64,000 bases of DNA from Parasediminibacterium sp046546515. Lineage in GTDB: Bacteria > Bacteroidota > Bacteroidia > Chitinophagales > Chitinophagaceae. Within the stretch, counting starts at the first letter, position 1; each line of letters opens with the position of its first letter. The position numbers were made by a program, and so were the translations under genes. The notes beneath the pieces were generated by a model, which saw nothing but the letters and a program-made list of their open reading frames with translations, searched no databases and was not told the DNA's origin. The stretch spans positions 34,674 through 98,673 of the forward strand of contig NZ_JBKHKJ010000020.1 in the NCBI RefSeq assembly GCF_046546515.1, written 5' to 3'. Positions 42,064-53,370 of the stretch are shown here, in pieces.

Positions 42064-45000
42064 ATGTACAACTACTACGCCGATTTACGATTGTTTGGAA
42101 ACAATGCTTCCATTACAAAAAATACTGCCCCCGGCAAACTATTTTTAAAAACGCTGCTATTGGTGTTGGTACTGATAGGGGTGGGGGTGAAAGGTTGGGG
42201 GCAGACGACGGTTACTATTGGTGGAGGTGCAACAGTTACTTGTCCTGCTACACCAACTGCTACATGGACTACTCCACCAACTGGCGTAACTTTTTCAAAC
42301 TGGTCAAGAGGAAGTGGGGTAACATGTGCATCAGCTGGTACAGCTTTGAGTGGTAGTGTTTTTAATACTGCAAGTGCAGCGGCCGCTTATACAGCAAATA
42401 CCTATTTTTCTTTTACAATTACTGCAGATGCTACTCATACTTTTACATTAAATAGCTTCGTTTGGAGTACTGCTGTTAGTTCTGGGAGTTGTAATTTCAC
42501 GGTTCAATATATTAATAATGGGGGTTCTTTAACAACATTTGGAACTGCTGGGCAAACATCTACTTCCTCTAATACATTTAGTGGTAGTGTAACAGTTGCA
42601 GCAGGTACTTCAATTGTTGTATATGCGATTCCTTATGGAACGGGAGCTACAGGAACCACGGTAAGATTAGCAAATGGATCTACAGTAAGTGTTACAGCAG
42701 CAGTTGCAGCTACGGACTATTACTGGAACGGCAACAATGGTTCAAACCAAACCAGCAACATTTGGAGTTCGAGTGGTTCTGCCGATAAAAACTGGGGTAC
42801 ATCAGCTGCCACATGGTCTGGTGCTGGTACGGCTGGTACAGCTTGGCCAAATACTACAAGCTACAATGCTAACTTTAGCAACACATTTGCAGCTGCGCAA
42901 ACACTTGCTATTTCTGGTTCTGTTACAGCCAATAATACTTTTATCAATACTAGTGGCTATACCTTTAATACCAGTGGTGCTACTGGTACAATTGTGTCCC
43001 CTATAGCCCTTGGTGCAAATACACTTACACTTTCACCCAATGCTTCTTATCCACTTACCTTATCTGGTGCTATCAGTGGTACTGGTGGGCTTACCCAAAA
43101 TGGTGCAGGTACCACGGTGCTTAGTGGCACAAATACCTATACAGGTGCTACAACTATTTCTGCTGGCACATTAAAAATAGGTAATGCAGCTGCCCTAGGC
43201 ACAGGTGCTACTTCTATTACAAGTGGTGCAGTATTAGATTTAAATGGTACTACTTATACCAATACAAATGCACTAACAGTTAATGGTACTGGTATCAGCA
43301 GTGGCGGGGCTGTTATCAACAGTAGCGCATCGGCTGCCACCTACCCCGGCTTATTAACGCTTGGCAGCACTAGCAGCATTGTTGCTGGTTCGGGCAGCAT
43401 TACCCTCTCCAACACTGGTACAATTACTGGTTCGGGCAACACGCTTACACTGGATGGTAGCATTACTGGCAACAGTATAGCTAGCATTATTGGTATAGGT
43501 GCAGGCGGCATTACCAAAAATGGCAGCGGCACATGGACACTTAGCGGTGCCAATACCTATACGGGTGCAACTACTATAAATGCAGGAACTTTACAGGCAG
43601 GTAACACTGCTGCTTTGGGTAGCAACTCTGCGGTTAGCTTGGCTAATACTGCTGGTGCTATTTTAAATATCACAGGCTTTAGCAATTCTATTGGCTCGCT
43701 AACAGGCGGTGGCGGTACAGGTGGCAATGTTACCCTGGGTTCGGCTGCGCTAACCATTGGAGGCGACAATACTAGCCCTGCCGCCTTTGCTGGTTTAATT
43801 AGCGGTAGTTCGGGTTCCATAGTAAAAACAGGCACGGGTACGCTTACATTAAGTAATGCTTCAAATTCTTATACCGGTACAACTACTATAAACGGTGGTA
43901 CTTTATTAGTAGGTGCAGCAGCACCTACTAGTTCCATTGGGGCATTGGGTGCTACTGCCACGGCAGTATCTCTAAGCGCAAGCCCTGCCACTACAAGCCC
44001 ATCGCTACTAACAGGTGGGGCATTTACGGTAGGCCGACCAGTTACCATAGCCAATGTATCTACCAGCGGTACCTATTCTATAGGTGGCAATACAGACAAC
44101 AATTCTGCTTTTAGTGGTGCTATAAGCATTAGTCAGCCGTTAACCATTACACAGGTGGCTACTACCAGTACTAATACCTTAACAGTGTCGGGTGGCATTT
44201 CGGGTACAGCCCAAAATGTTACGGTAAACAATGCAGGGTCGGTACTCATAAATAGTGCCATAGCAACAACAAGCGGTACGCTAACCAAGTCTGGTGCCGG
44301 CACTTTAACACTAAGCGGTACAAATACTTACACAGGTGCTACTACTATCAACGCAGGTACATTGGCCCTTTCAGGGTCGGGTTCCATATCATCCTCATCA
44401 ACAATTACAACAGCTTCCGGTGCCACGTTCGATGTTACGAGCCTTACAAGCGCATTGGCCTTGGGTTCCGCACAGGTTTTAAGAGCATCTGCCACTGGCA
44501 GCAACACCACTGGTACTATTACAGTTGCAAGCAGTAAGGGGTTAACTCTAGGTTCCACGGGTGGCCTTGCATTCACGGCTTATGGCGGCGGCGCTACTTC
44601 GCCACTTACGGTAACGGGTGCAAGCGCTGGCGCTTTAGCCCTGAACGGCGCCCCAGTAACGGTAACAACAACTACCGCCTTGGCAGTAGGTACTTATACG
44701 TTGATTGCCCAATCGGGTTCCGCCACAGGCGTTACGGGAACACCGGGAACTTTAACCATAAGTGGTAGCGGAATTACTAGTGGGGCTTCTGGTTCGCTTT
44801 CTGTTGCATCAGGACAATTGATCTTGACTGTTTCTGCTAATACTACTCCGCCAACACTTACAGCGGCAGTTTCCGCGACAGTTGATGCCGCATTTAATGT
44901 TACTTTTACAGATGACCCCACTTGGCGAGCTGCTACTCCAATAACTGTTACTGTTGGTGGTACTACACTTACAGCTGGTTACTCTATATCGGCTGGTCAA

Positions 45001-48000
45001 ATAACTTTTACACCTTCTTCGTCTGCACCTGCTTCTTTATTGCAAACTGCAGGTTCTAAAAGCATAGTGGTAACCGCAACGGGCTATACCAGTGCTAGCG
45101 TAACACAAGTAATAGGCGTAGGCGCAGCCAATGCCACGCAATCTACCCTTACACCTACTTCTGCGAGCATCACTGCTGATGGCAGCAGCACGCAAATATT
45201 AACGGTAACCGCTAAAGACCAATATGGCAATAGCTTAAGCACAGGCGGTGCCACGGTAACCATCACGCAATCTGGCGGTACAGGCACCATAGGCAGCGTA
45301 ACAGACAATGGCAATGGTACATATGCGGCCACGGTTACGTCACCTACTGCCACTGGCACAGGTACTTTTGTGGCTACCTTGGGTGGTGCTGCCGTAAAAA
45401 GTGGTACTGGTAGCCAAATTACATCTACTATTACATACACAGCAGGCGTTGCAACCAAGTTGATATTTACTTCATCGCCTGTTACTACTAATGTAAATAC
45501 TGCATCTAGCACCATTACTGTGCAACGGCAGGATGCTAATGGCAACCCCAATACCACAGATGCTTCAAGAGCAGTAACATTGAGTAGCAATACTTCAGGC
45601 ACAGCGACATTTAGCCCTACTTCATTAACAATAGCAAATGGTTCAAGTACAGCTACGTTTACCTATACTGATAATACAGCGGGTACACCAACTATTACTG
45701 CTGCCAGTACTTCACCTACAACAATAACATCTGCTACACAGGCGGAAACTGTTACAGCTACCGTGCCAGGCGCACCTACGATAGGTACTGCCACAGCAGG
45801 CAATGCACAGGCATCCGTAACATTTACGGCACCGGGTTCTACTGGTGGTTCTGCTATTACTAGTTATACGGTTACCGCTTCATCGGGTGGTTTTACAGGC
45901 ACTGGGGCAAGCAGCCCTATAACAGTTACAGGCTTAACCAATGGTACTGCATATACTTTTACTGTTACCGCTACCAATGCTGTGGGTACAAGTACTGCAA
46001 GTGCTGCGTCTAATAGTGTAACGCCTGTATTGCCAGCACCAGTTACTACAGCGGCTACATCTACTACATCTACAGGTTTTACTGCCAATTGGGGATTAGT
46101 AACCGGAGCGACTAGCTATGCTTTGGATGTTTATAGTAGTACGAGTGGCACAATATTGTCTGAAAACTTTAGTGGCTTTATCGCTTCTGCTGGTACAACA
46201 GATAGAAGTGGAAATTTAGATCCTTATACCCAAACAACAGGTTGGACGGGGCAAGCCGTTTATGAAAATGCAGGTCAAGCAAAATTGGGTGCTGGTTCAA
46301 CACAAGGATATATTATAACACCTTTGCTTGATTTATCCGCAAATGGAGGTAATTCAACACTTAATTTTGATTTGCAGAAATTTGGTAGTGATGTTACCAC
46401 TGTGCAAGTTTATTTATCTACAAATAGTGGTAGTACATACACACAAATAGGCAGTGATATTACTGCCCCATCTACTATAGCAACACAAAATGTGTCAATT
46501 ACTGGAGGTACTTCTACTTCAAAAATTAAAATAACTGCTAAGATAGCCTCTAACTGTAGATTCTATCTTGATAATGAAACAATTCAATATGCGAATACTA
46601 CATACGTAATTACTAATTCAAATGTTGGCAATGTTGCTTCTTATGGTGTTACCGGATTAACACCTAGTACTAATTACAGCTATGTAGTTAGGGCTGTTTC
46701 AGCATCTAATACAAGCAGTAATTCAAATGTTACTAATGTTACTACTGCTAGTCCTATTTATTATAGTAAATCTACTGGTAACTTAGATGTCTTGACCAAT
46801 TGGGGAACTAATACTGATGGCAGTGGTACAAACCCTAGCAATTTTACCACAAATGGAGCTATTTATAATATTGTAAACAATACTACACCTACCATTGGGG
46901 CTGCATGGACGGTTACTGGTACAAGTGCTAAAGTAGTAGTAGGGGATGGTAGTACTTCTATCAACTTTACAGTGCCATCTACTTTTGCTTACACGGGTAC
47001 GATAGATGTTGCAGCAAATGCTACCCTTACTTTGCAAAATACTACTGTACCTACTTTGGGTACTTTAAGTACTTCAAGTACAGTTAGCTATGCAGCAGCA
47101 AGTGGCACGCAAACAATTACTGCTGCTACTTATGGCAACCTAACATTAAGCGGTGCTGGTACCAGGACATTCCCAAGTGGCACTGTTGTGATAGCTGGTA
47201 TATTTACTCCGGGGACTGGTTTTACTGCCACGCAGGGTACGATTGATTTTAGTAGTACTGGCTCGCAAACAATACCTGCATTCACTTATTATACGATTAC
47301 AAATTCTGGTAATGGAGCAAGAACATTAGGTGCAGGTACGGTAACTATTAGTAGTTCGTTATTTACACCTGGCTCAGGCACTTATACTGCCGATGTTGCC
47401 AACACGGTTATTTATGCAGCTACAAGTAGTTCTTTTACACTTACTGCTGCATTGCCATATAACAACCTTACGTTTACCGGCGGTGCATCTTATAATTTTG
47501 GTACTACGAGCCAAACGATTGCTAATGATTTGACCATAAGTGGTGGCTCCACGATAACAATAGCAAGTGGAACATCTGCAAATGGGTTATCTGTTGGTAG
47601 GGACTTGCTTTTGGGAAATAATACGGCAGGTACGCTAATTGTAGTAGCTGGTTCTTCAACGCCAAGTATAACTGTCGGCATAACAAGGGACTTTACAATT
47701 TCAGGTACAGGAAAACTTAATCTAGAATCAGTTAGTTCTAGCAGTGGGGTTGCTACGGTGAATGTTGGAAGGGATTTTACAGCAACGAGTACTTCTGTAG
47801 CTTCAGCAGGGGCAAACGGTATTGTTGACTTTGGAACTGGTACTAATACGTCTAATAGTATTAATATAGCACGTAATTTTAGTAAATCTGGTACAGGTAC
47901 TTTTGGTACATCTGGCAGTTCTGCTGCAACAGGTTTTGTAATGACTGGCGGTACATCATCAGTGCCAGCCACTTTTAACTATGGTGGAACCACTACTTCC

Positions 48001-51000
48001 AATTATACTCAATACACCGTAGGAAGCGGTGCATATGTGCAATTGACTAACAGCCTCACATTAGGTAGTAATAGTTCACCATCAAGTTCATTTACAGTTT
48101 CCTCTACTGGCACATTGGATTTTCAAACATATAGTATCATTGCTGCTGGTACAACCAATCCTCAGTTTATCACTTCTTCTGGATCTACGTTAGTTACGTC
48201 TAATACGAATGGTATTGGAGCCGTAGCATCTACCGCTTCTGGAAGTTTGCAAAGTTTTGGGGCTGTAAATACAACTGCTGCTGCTGGCAGGGCCCAATTA
48301 GCAACTGGTGTTAACTATGTATTTAATGGAGCTACCACAACACCTTTCACTGGAACTGGCACTTTTGGCAATCCAACCAATGTAACATTGGGTGCAAATG
48401 TAACTTTAAACCGCTTTGCAACATTGTCTGGTACATTAGCTTTAAGTACATTTGACCTAACACTTAATGGTGCAACTTTGACGTTCTCTGCTATTACTGG
48501 CAGTGGTACATTGATTGGAGATAATGCTGCATTTGTTGCTGTGGCAGGGAGTGTAGGGGTTCCGGGTACAGTAAGGTTTAAAACTGGTAGCCAATCAATT
48601 GCTTTGCTAACCATGAATAGGACAGGGCAAACATTGACTTTAGGTAGTGATGTAACACTTGATGGTTTTGCAGATGCCGCAAATGTAGGGCGTTTGATTT
48701 TAACAGATGGTGTAGTAAATGCAGTTGGGCGAACTGTTACCTTTATTAATGGCAATACACCAATCGCAGTAAGTAGTGGTACATTAACTACAGATAATAC
48801 TACATCCATTGTATTTGGTGCAACAAGCAACTTGGGTGGTAGTACATTTACTATCCCTGCTGCTGTATTTACTTCTACGCCTGCAGTTGTAAGCAACTTT
48901 ACTGTAAACCGTTCAAATGACTTAACCCTAAACAGTCAAGGCTTGGAAGTACAAGGTGCTTTAACGCTAACCGCAGGTATCTTTAATATTCCGGCAGGTA
49001 GTTTCCTTAATTTGAATGGTGCTTCGTTAAGCAGTACTACAGGTACTTTGGTTGGATCTAGCACTAGTGACCTAACTGTTACAGGTACTACAGGTGGTAC
49101 TGTTACTATACCTACTTCCAGTAGTATTACATTAAGGACGGTGACTGTTAGTGGCACGAGGACATTGGCATTAAATGGCACAAATGATTTGAACTTAGCA
49201 GGAGTGTTGTCTATTGCAAGTGGTGCAACATTTGACAATGGCGGTTCCAGCCAAATTGGCCAAAGTGGGGGTACGGGTTCTATAAGCATTACTGGTAGAT
49301 TTATTACTAGGGCCGCTGCTGGTTTTTTTGGATCTAGTACTTCTATTTCAACGGGCTTTACGTCGGGTAGTACACTACTGTTAAACAGTGGTAGTACTGT
49401 AGAGTATGGATTGAGCGGTAACCAAACTGTGCAAGGCAGTACGGTGCCCAGTTATCAAAATGTAACTTTTTCAGGTAGCGGTACTAAAACGTTAGCGAGT
49501 ACCAATGCTGTTGTAGGTACAATAACTGTTTCTGGTTCTGCCATATTTGATGCGGTTAGTAATGTATTTGCTGGTGCCAGTACTAACTTAACCATGACTG
49601 GTACTTCACAATATCGTAATTCTGGTTCTGGTCTTAAACCGGATGCCACTGGTACTTATACATTGGGTTCTGGAACAACTATTGAATTTTATGGTTCTTC
49701 TGCAACTAATATTAGGGTAACACCTTCTTATTATAATATTTTGGTTAGTGGTAGCAATGTAAGCACAACAGCATCTGGTAGTGTTATTAATATGCAAAGT
49801 GGTTCTTCATTTACGGTTACTGGTACTTTTAGTCATTTGAATACGAATGGTCTTAGCGGTGCTAGCAATACTGCTGTAAGTAGTACAAACAGCCCTTCCA
49901 TTGTTTTAAATAGTGGATCTACCATTGCTTACACAGGTAGTACGCAAGCGGTTACCCCATTAAGTTATTATGGATTAACTATTGCAGGTAATGGTACTAA
50001 AACCTTAGGCGGTGCAACTTCAGTTGCCACCACACTTACACTTGCAAGTAGCGGTGTATTAGCAACTACATCTACTAATAGCTTAAGTATTACCAATACA
50101 GCAACCACGGCAATTACTGGTGGTAGCACAACTGCATATATTAGTGGTCCTGTAAAATGGACATTGCCTACTAGCCTTGCTTCTGGGTCAACTTATATTT
50201 TCCCAGTAGGTAAGGGTGGTACTTACTATCCTTTTAGTTTGGTTAACCCAACAACGGGTGCTACTGGCCCAGTATTTAGTGTAGAAGCATTTGCTTCTAA
50301 CGCGGGGGGCACACCAAGCGGTTTAACCAGTTTAAGCACGACAGAATATTGGCAAACTTCGGTTGTAAGTGGTAATTTCACAAATACAAGTGTTTCACTT
50401 ACACGCCAGTCTTCTTTAGGTTCTTTAACTGCCATTGGATATAGCAGCACGGCTGCGGGTACTTATGTTACAGCAGGTGGTACAGTTAGTGGTACATCTG
50501 TTATTAACTCTAACGCTGTATCTGGTTCCCCATTGTATTTTGTGCTTGCACAAGGTTGTTCTGTTTCATCTGCATTGAATGGCTCTACTACCATTTGTTC
50601 AGGGAATAGCACTAACCTTTCTGTGACTGTTACAGGCGGTACAAGCCCTTATAGTGTAGTTTATTCTGGCAATACAGTAAATAGTTACACGAGTGGTAGC
50701 AATATCTCTGTATCCCCTTCTACCACCACCACTTATACGCTTACCAGCGTTACGGATGCAACTGGATGTTCTTCAACAATAACTACTGCTACAGCAACTG
50801 TTACTGTTACTGCCATTACATGGACAGGCACTACCAGTACTGCATGGAACGTTGGCAGCAACTGGTGCAGTGGTTCTGTACCTAGTTCTGGTGCTGATGT
50901 AATTATAGCCAATACTTCTAATCAGCCTGTTTTAGCGGCAAGTACAACTGTTGGTAGCATTACTTTAAATACTGGTGCCACCCTTACTATCGGCAGCTAC

Positions 51001-53058
51001 ACCCTTACCATCAGCGGTGCAGTATCGGGTAGTGGCACATTTACAGGTTCTGCCACATCAAGCATTGTAATAGGCGGCGCAGCAGGCACTATTAGCTTTA
51101 CCACTGGTGCAAAAACGCTTAAAAACTTTACGGTTAACAATAGTTCAAGTGTTACCTTGGGTGATACATTAAATATCACAGCAGGTTCTGCACCTGGCAC
51201 GGTAACAGTAGGCACGGGCAGCAGTGCAACCTTAACCACAGGTGGCAAACTAATATTGAAATCAGATTCATTGGGCACGGCAAGGGTAGCCACAAGCACG
51301 GGCACTATTAGTGGCAACGTAACCGTTGAGCGCTATATTACTGCAAAATCTATCCGCAGGTACGGGATACTGGGCAGCCCTGTAAGTGGCTCCACCATCC
51401 GCAATGGCTGGCAGCAACAGGTTTACATAACTGGTGCTGGCACAGGCGGCACGGTTTGTGGAACTGGGGGCAATCAATACAATAGCAACGGCTTTGATAA
51501 GACACAGGCTGGCACGCCAAGCATGTACACCTACTCGGTAAGTTCAGGCACTGCATCTTGGGCAAGCGTGGCTACCACTACATCTGACAGTCTTAAACCT
51601 GGCACGGGCTACTTAATTAGTATCCGTGGCGACAGAAACAATGGTGCAAGTTGCAACGACCAGTTGAATACCTACACGCCTACTGCCCCGGCAACAGTTA
51701 CGCTCAGTGCCACAGGCACGTTGACACAGGGCGACAAATTGGTAAACCTGAATACAGTTCATTTATACACATTGCTGGCCAACCCTTATGCAAGCACGAT
51801 TAGTTTCTCTAACCTGTATGGCGGCAACAGCAGCATTATAACAAACAAAATGTGGACACTTACCCCAAGCAAAACCACCTATACCACCTATTCAAATGGC
51901 TTAATTGCCAATGGGGCTGCAGGAGGATATGATGATGCTACTAATGGCAACGCATGGGGCAATCTTATAGGAAGTGGGCAGGCTTTCTTTGTAGAGGCAA
52001 GATCAGGCAGTGGAGGCACTGTTACGTTCCAAGAAAGCAATAAAACGGATAGTAGTTTGCCTAATACGCAGTATTTTGGCACAGCCAGCCCCATGATTCG
52101 GGTACGCTTGAAATCGGCTGCAAACGCCCCTATTGACGAAGCAGTATTGCGGTTCAATAGCAATGGTTCTAAAGCGTATATTAGCGACTGGGATGCCGCT
52201 ACCATGGGCAATGCCAGCCAAGCAATAGCCGTATTGAAGGGTAATACACGCTATGCCATAGCCACCTTCCCAGACAATGTTGCAGACACCACTCCGTTAA
52301 GCATAAACAGCACCACAGCAAATAGTTTCCACTTGTCTGTAAGCGGGCTAGAAACGCTGGACAACTCCCAGTCAATCACTTTGCGTGATAAGTTCTTGGC
52401 CACTTGCCAAGACCTGCGGGCAAACCCTGTATATGCTTTTAATGTTACAAGCGACACGGCCAGCAAAGGCAATAACCGTTTCGACATAGTGTTTGGTACC
52501 AACAGCGGCACGCTTCCTGTAAACTTTACCAGCATTACCGCCACGGAAAATGGAGGAGGGGTAGCTGTGAAATGGAAAGTAGCACAAGAAAACAATATTG
52601 CCAGCTACAACGTGGAAAGGAGTGTTGACGGTGTTAGTTTTGCGGCTATTACTACTGTAAAAGCAACAGGCAGTGTTAGTTATACAATACAAGACAACTT
52701 AGTGCCAGCAGCAAGTGCCTTGTACTACCGTATAAAGGCGATTGAGCAAAGCGGAGGCAAAAGTGTTTATAGCCAAGTGGCCAAACTTACACTTGACAAC
52801 TCACAACTCACTACTAAGTTGTCTATTTACCCTAACCCAGTAAAAAGCCAGTTGAACCTAAGCCTAAGCCATGCAAGCAATGGCAGTTACACGGTGCGTG
52901 TAGTAACAGTAGCCGGCATAGAAGTATTGAGGCAAGCAGTGCAAACGAGCGGCACAGCCATCAGCATCAACGCAAGCAAATTGGCAAGTGGTGTATATAT
53001 GGCAGAGCTTACCAATGCCAATGGCGATAAATGGATGGAGAAATTTGTAAAAGAATAA
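42064..53058 (+). CDS. Giant T9SS-exported surface protein, 3,664 residues
   Basis: An N-terminal signal peptide (hydrophobic core about 28-47, ending GWGQ) leads into a Gly/Ser/Thr-rich, low-charge protein. From about residue 340 to 780 there are four copies of an autotransporter-associated beta-strand repeat (GxxTLSGxNTYTGATTINAGTL). Big-1/invasin-like domains follow (about 1020-1230, TLTPTSASITADGSSTQILTV), then fibronectin type III (about 1235-1330) and a long beta-rich stalk to about 2700. An SPRT-like Ig domain (STTICSGNSTNLSVTV) is near 2840-2915, and the last 85 residues are a type A T9SS sorting domain (YPNPVKSQLNLSLS...GVYMAELTNANGDKWMEKFVKE). It is probably a secreted, outer-membrane-anchored adhesin. 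The part 44.8-50.8 kb is visibly more AT-rich than the ends, suggesting a mosaic origin. Confidence 0.93.
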   Translation: MYNYYADLRLFGNNASITKNTAPGKLFLKTLLLVLVLIGVGVKGWGQTTVTIGGGATVTCPATPTATWTTPPTGVTFSNWSRGSGVTCASAGTALSGSVFNTASAAAAYTANTYFSFTITADATHTFTLNSFVWSTAVSSGSCNFTVQYINNGGSLTTFGTAGQTSTSSNTFSGSVTVAAGTSIVVYAIPYGTGATGTTVRLANGSTVSVTAAVAATDYYWNGNNGSNQTSNIWSSSGSADKNWGTSAATWSGAGTAGTAWPNTTSYNANFSNTFAAAQTLAISGSVTANNTFINTSGYTFNTSGATGTIVSPIALGANTLTLSPNASYPLTLSGAISGTGGLTQNGAGTTVLSGTNTYTGATTISAGTLKIGNAAALGTGATSITSGAVLDLNGTTYTNTNALTVNGTGISSGGAVINSSASAATYPGLLTLGSTSSIVAGSGSITLSNTGTITGSGNTLTLDGSITGNSIASIIGIGAGGITKNGSGTWTLSGANTYTGATTINAGTLQAGNTAALGSNSAVSLANTAGAILNITGFSNSIGSLTGGGGTGGNVTLGSAALTIGGDNTSPAAFAGLISGSSGSIVKTGTGTLTLSNASNSYTGTTTINGGTLLVGAAAPTSSIGALGATATAVSLSASPATTSPSLLTGGAFTVGRPVTIANVSTSGTYSIGGNTDNNSAFSGAISISQPLTITQVATTSTNTLTVSGGISGTAQNVTVNNAGSVLINSAIATTSGTLTKSGAGTLTLSGTNTYTGATTINAGTLALSGSGSISSSSTITTASGATFDVTSLTSALALGSAQVLRASATGSNTTGTITVASSKGLTLGSTGGLAFTAYGGGATSPLTVTGASAGALALNGAPVTVTTTTALAVGTYTLIAQSGSATGVTGTPGTLTISGSGITSGASGSLSVASGQLILTVSANTTPPTLTAAVSATVDAAFNVTFTDDPTWRAATPITVTVGGTTLTAGYSISAGQITFTPSSSAPASLLQTAGSKSIVVTATGYTSASVTQVIGVGAANATQSTLTPTSASITADGSSTQILTVTAKDQYGNSLSTGGATVTITQSGGTGTIGSVTDNGNGTYAATVTSPTATGTGTFVATLGGAAVKSGTGSQITSTITYTAGVATKLIFTSSPVTTNVNTASSTITVQRQDANGNPNTTDASRAVTLSSNTSGTATFSPTSLTIANGSSTATFTYTDNTAGTPTITAASTSPTTITSATQAETVTATVPGAPTIGTATAGNAQASVTFTAPGSTGGSAITSYTVTASSGGFTGTGASSPITVTGLTNGTAYTFTVTATNAVGTSTASAASNSVTPVLPAPVTTAATSTTSTGFTANWGLVTGATSYALDVYSSTSGTILSENFSGFIASAGTTDRSGNLDPYTQTTGWTGQAVYENAGQAKLGAGSTQGYIITPLLDLSANGGNSTLNFDLQKFGSDVTTVQVYLSTNSGSTYTQIGSDITAPSTIATQNVSITGGTSTSKIKITAKIASNCRFYLDNETIQYANTTYVITNSNVGNVASYGVTGLTPSTNYSYVVRAVSASNTSSNSNVTNVTTASPIYYSKSTGNLDVLTNWGTNTDGSGTNPSNFTTNGAIYNIVNNTTPTIGAAWTVTGTSAKVVVGDGSTSINFTVPSTFAYTGTIDVAANATLTLQNTTVPTLGTLSTSSTVSYAAASGTQTITAATYGNLTLSGAGTRTFPSGTVVIAGIFTPGTGFTATQGTIDFSSTGSQTIPAFTYYTITNSGNGARTLGAGTVTISSSLFTPGSGTYTADVANTVIYAATSSSFTLTAALPYNNLTFTGGASYNFGTTSQTIANDLTISGGSTITIASGTSANGLSVGRDLLLGNNTAGTLIVVAGSSTPSITVGITRDFTISGTGKLNLESVSSSSGVATVNVGRDFTATSTSVASAGANGIVDFGTGTNTSNSINIARNFSKSGTGTFGTSGSSAATGFVMTGGTSSVPATFNYGGTTTSNYTQYTVGSGAYVQLTNSLTLGSNSSPSSSFTVSSTGTLDFQTYSIIAAGTTNPQFITSSGSTLVTSNTNGIGAVASTASGSLQSFGAVNTTAAAGRAQLATGVNYVFNGATTTPFTGTGTFGNPTNVTLGANVTLNRFATLSGTLALSTFDLTLNGATLTFSAITGSGTLIGDNAAFVAVAGSVGVPGTVRFKTGSQSIALLTMNRTGQTLTLGSDVTLDGFADAANVGRLILTDGVVNAVGRTVTFINGNTPIAVSSGTLTTDNTTSIVFGATSNLGGSTFTIPAAVFTSTPAVVSNFTVNRSNDLTLNSQGLEVQGALTLTAGIFNIPAGSFLNLNGASLSSTTGTLVGSSTSDLTVTGTTGGTVTIPTSSSITLRTVTVSGTRTLALNGTNDLNLAGVLSIASGATFDNGGSSQIGQSGGTGSISITGRFITRAAAGFFGSSTSISTGFTSGSTLLLNSGSTVEYGLSGNQTVQGSTVPSYQNVTFSGSGTKTLASTNAVVGTITVSGSAIFDAVSNVFAGASTNLTMTGTSQYRNSGSGLKPDATGTYTLGSGTTIEFYGSSATNIRVTPSYYNILVSGSNVSTTASGSVINMQSGSSFTVTGTFSHLNTNGLSGASNTAVSSTNSPSIVLNSGSTIAYTGSTQAVTPLSYYGLTIAGNGTKTLGGATSVATTLTLASSGVLATTSTNSLSITNTATTAITGGSTTAYISGPVKWTLPTSLASGSTYIFPVGKGGTYYPFSLVNPTTGATGPVFSVEAFASNAGGTPSGLTSLSTTEYWQTSVVSGNFTNTSVSLTRQSSLGSLTAIGYSSTAAGTYVTAGGTVSGTSVINSNAVSGSPLYFVLAQGCSVSSALNGSTTICSGNSTNLSVTVTGGTSPYSVVYSGNTVNSYTSGSNISVSPSTTTTYTLTSVTDATGCSSTITTATATVTVTAITWTGTTSTAWNVGSNWCSGSVPSSGADVIIANTSNQPVLAASTTVGSITLNTGATLTIGSYTLTISGAVSGSGTFTGSATSSIVIGGAAGTISFTTGAKTLKNFTVNNSSSVTLGDTLNITAGSAPGTVTVGTGSSATLTTGGKLILKSDSLGTARVATSTGTISGNVTVERYITAKSIRRYGILGSPVSGSTIRNGWQQQVYITGAGTGGTVCGTGGNQYNSNGFDKTQAGTPSMYTYSVSSGTASWASVATTTSDSLKPGTGYLISIRGDRNNGASCNDQLNTYTPTAPATVTLSATGTLTQGDKLVNLNTVHLYTLLANPYASTISFSNLYGGNSSIITNKMWTLTPSKTTYTTYSNGLIANGAAGGYDDATNGNAWGNLIGSGQAFFVEARSGSGGTVTFQESNKTDSSLPNTQYFGTASPMIRVRLKSAANAPIDEAVLRFNSNGSKAYISDWDAATMGNASQAIAVLKGNTRYAIATFPDNVADTTPLSINSTTANSFHLSVSGLETLDNSQSITLRDKFLATCQDLRANPVYAFNVTSDTASKGNNRFDIVFGTNSGTLPVNFTSITATENGGGVAVKWKVAQENNIASYNVERSVDGVSFAAITTVKATGSVSYTIQDNLVPAASALYYRIKAIEQSGGKSVYSQVAKLTLDNSQLTTKLSIYPNPVKSQLNLSLSHASNGSYTVRVVTVAGIEVLRQAVQTSGTAISINASKLASGVYMAELTNANGDKWMEKFVKE

Positions 53059-53080
53059 GTTATTTTAATAGAGTATTAAA

Positions 53081-53118
53081 AAACGGCTACCTGCAACAAA
53101 GCAGGTAGCCGTTTTTTT
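53081..53118 (+). terminator. Terminator of the giant gene
   Basis: AAACGGCTACCTGC, loop AACAAA, GCAGGTAGCCGTTT and a T-run, 23 bases after the stop codon. The remaining 250 bases to the next gene show no feature. Confidence 0.95.
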
Positions 53119-53370
53119 GGGGAGCTATTATAGCCTAAGAAAAGCGAGAAAGAGTGGAAAAAGCACTGGTAATTGCGTAAATAATCACTTTAAAAATTTA
53201 TTCTAGATCTTATGTGAAGTTTCTTAGTAATGTTTCTGAAATAACGTTCCCCTTGTACATTGTGGTAAAATCTTCTCCTTGCTCACACTAAATTTAGTAT
53301 TACCTCTTAAAAAATATTCTTGTAACCAATAATATTTTACAACTTCGAATACCTATTAAACATTGCGCGC

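Noticed and set aside
43341..49649. Many Val/Pro-rich minus-strand frames inside the giant gene
   Set aside because: They are complements of the Thr/Gly/Ala-rich coding sequence of the giant protein.
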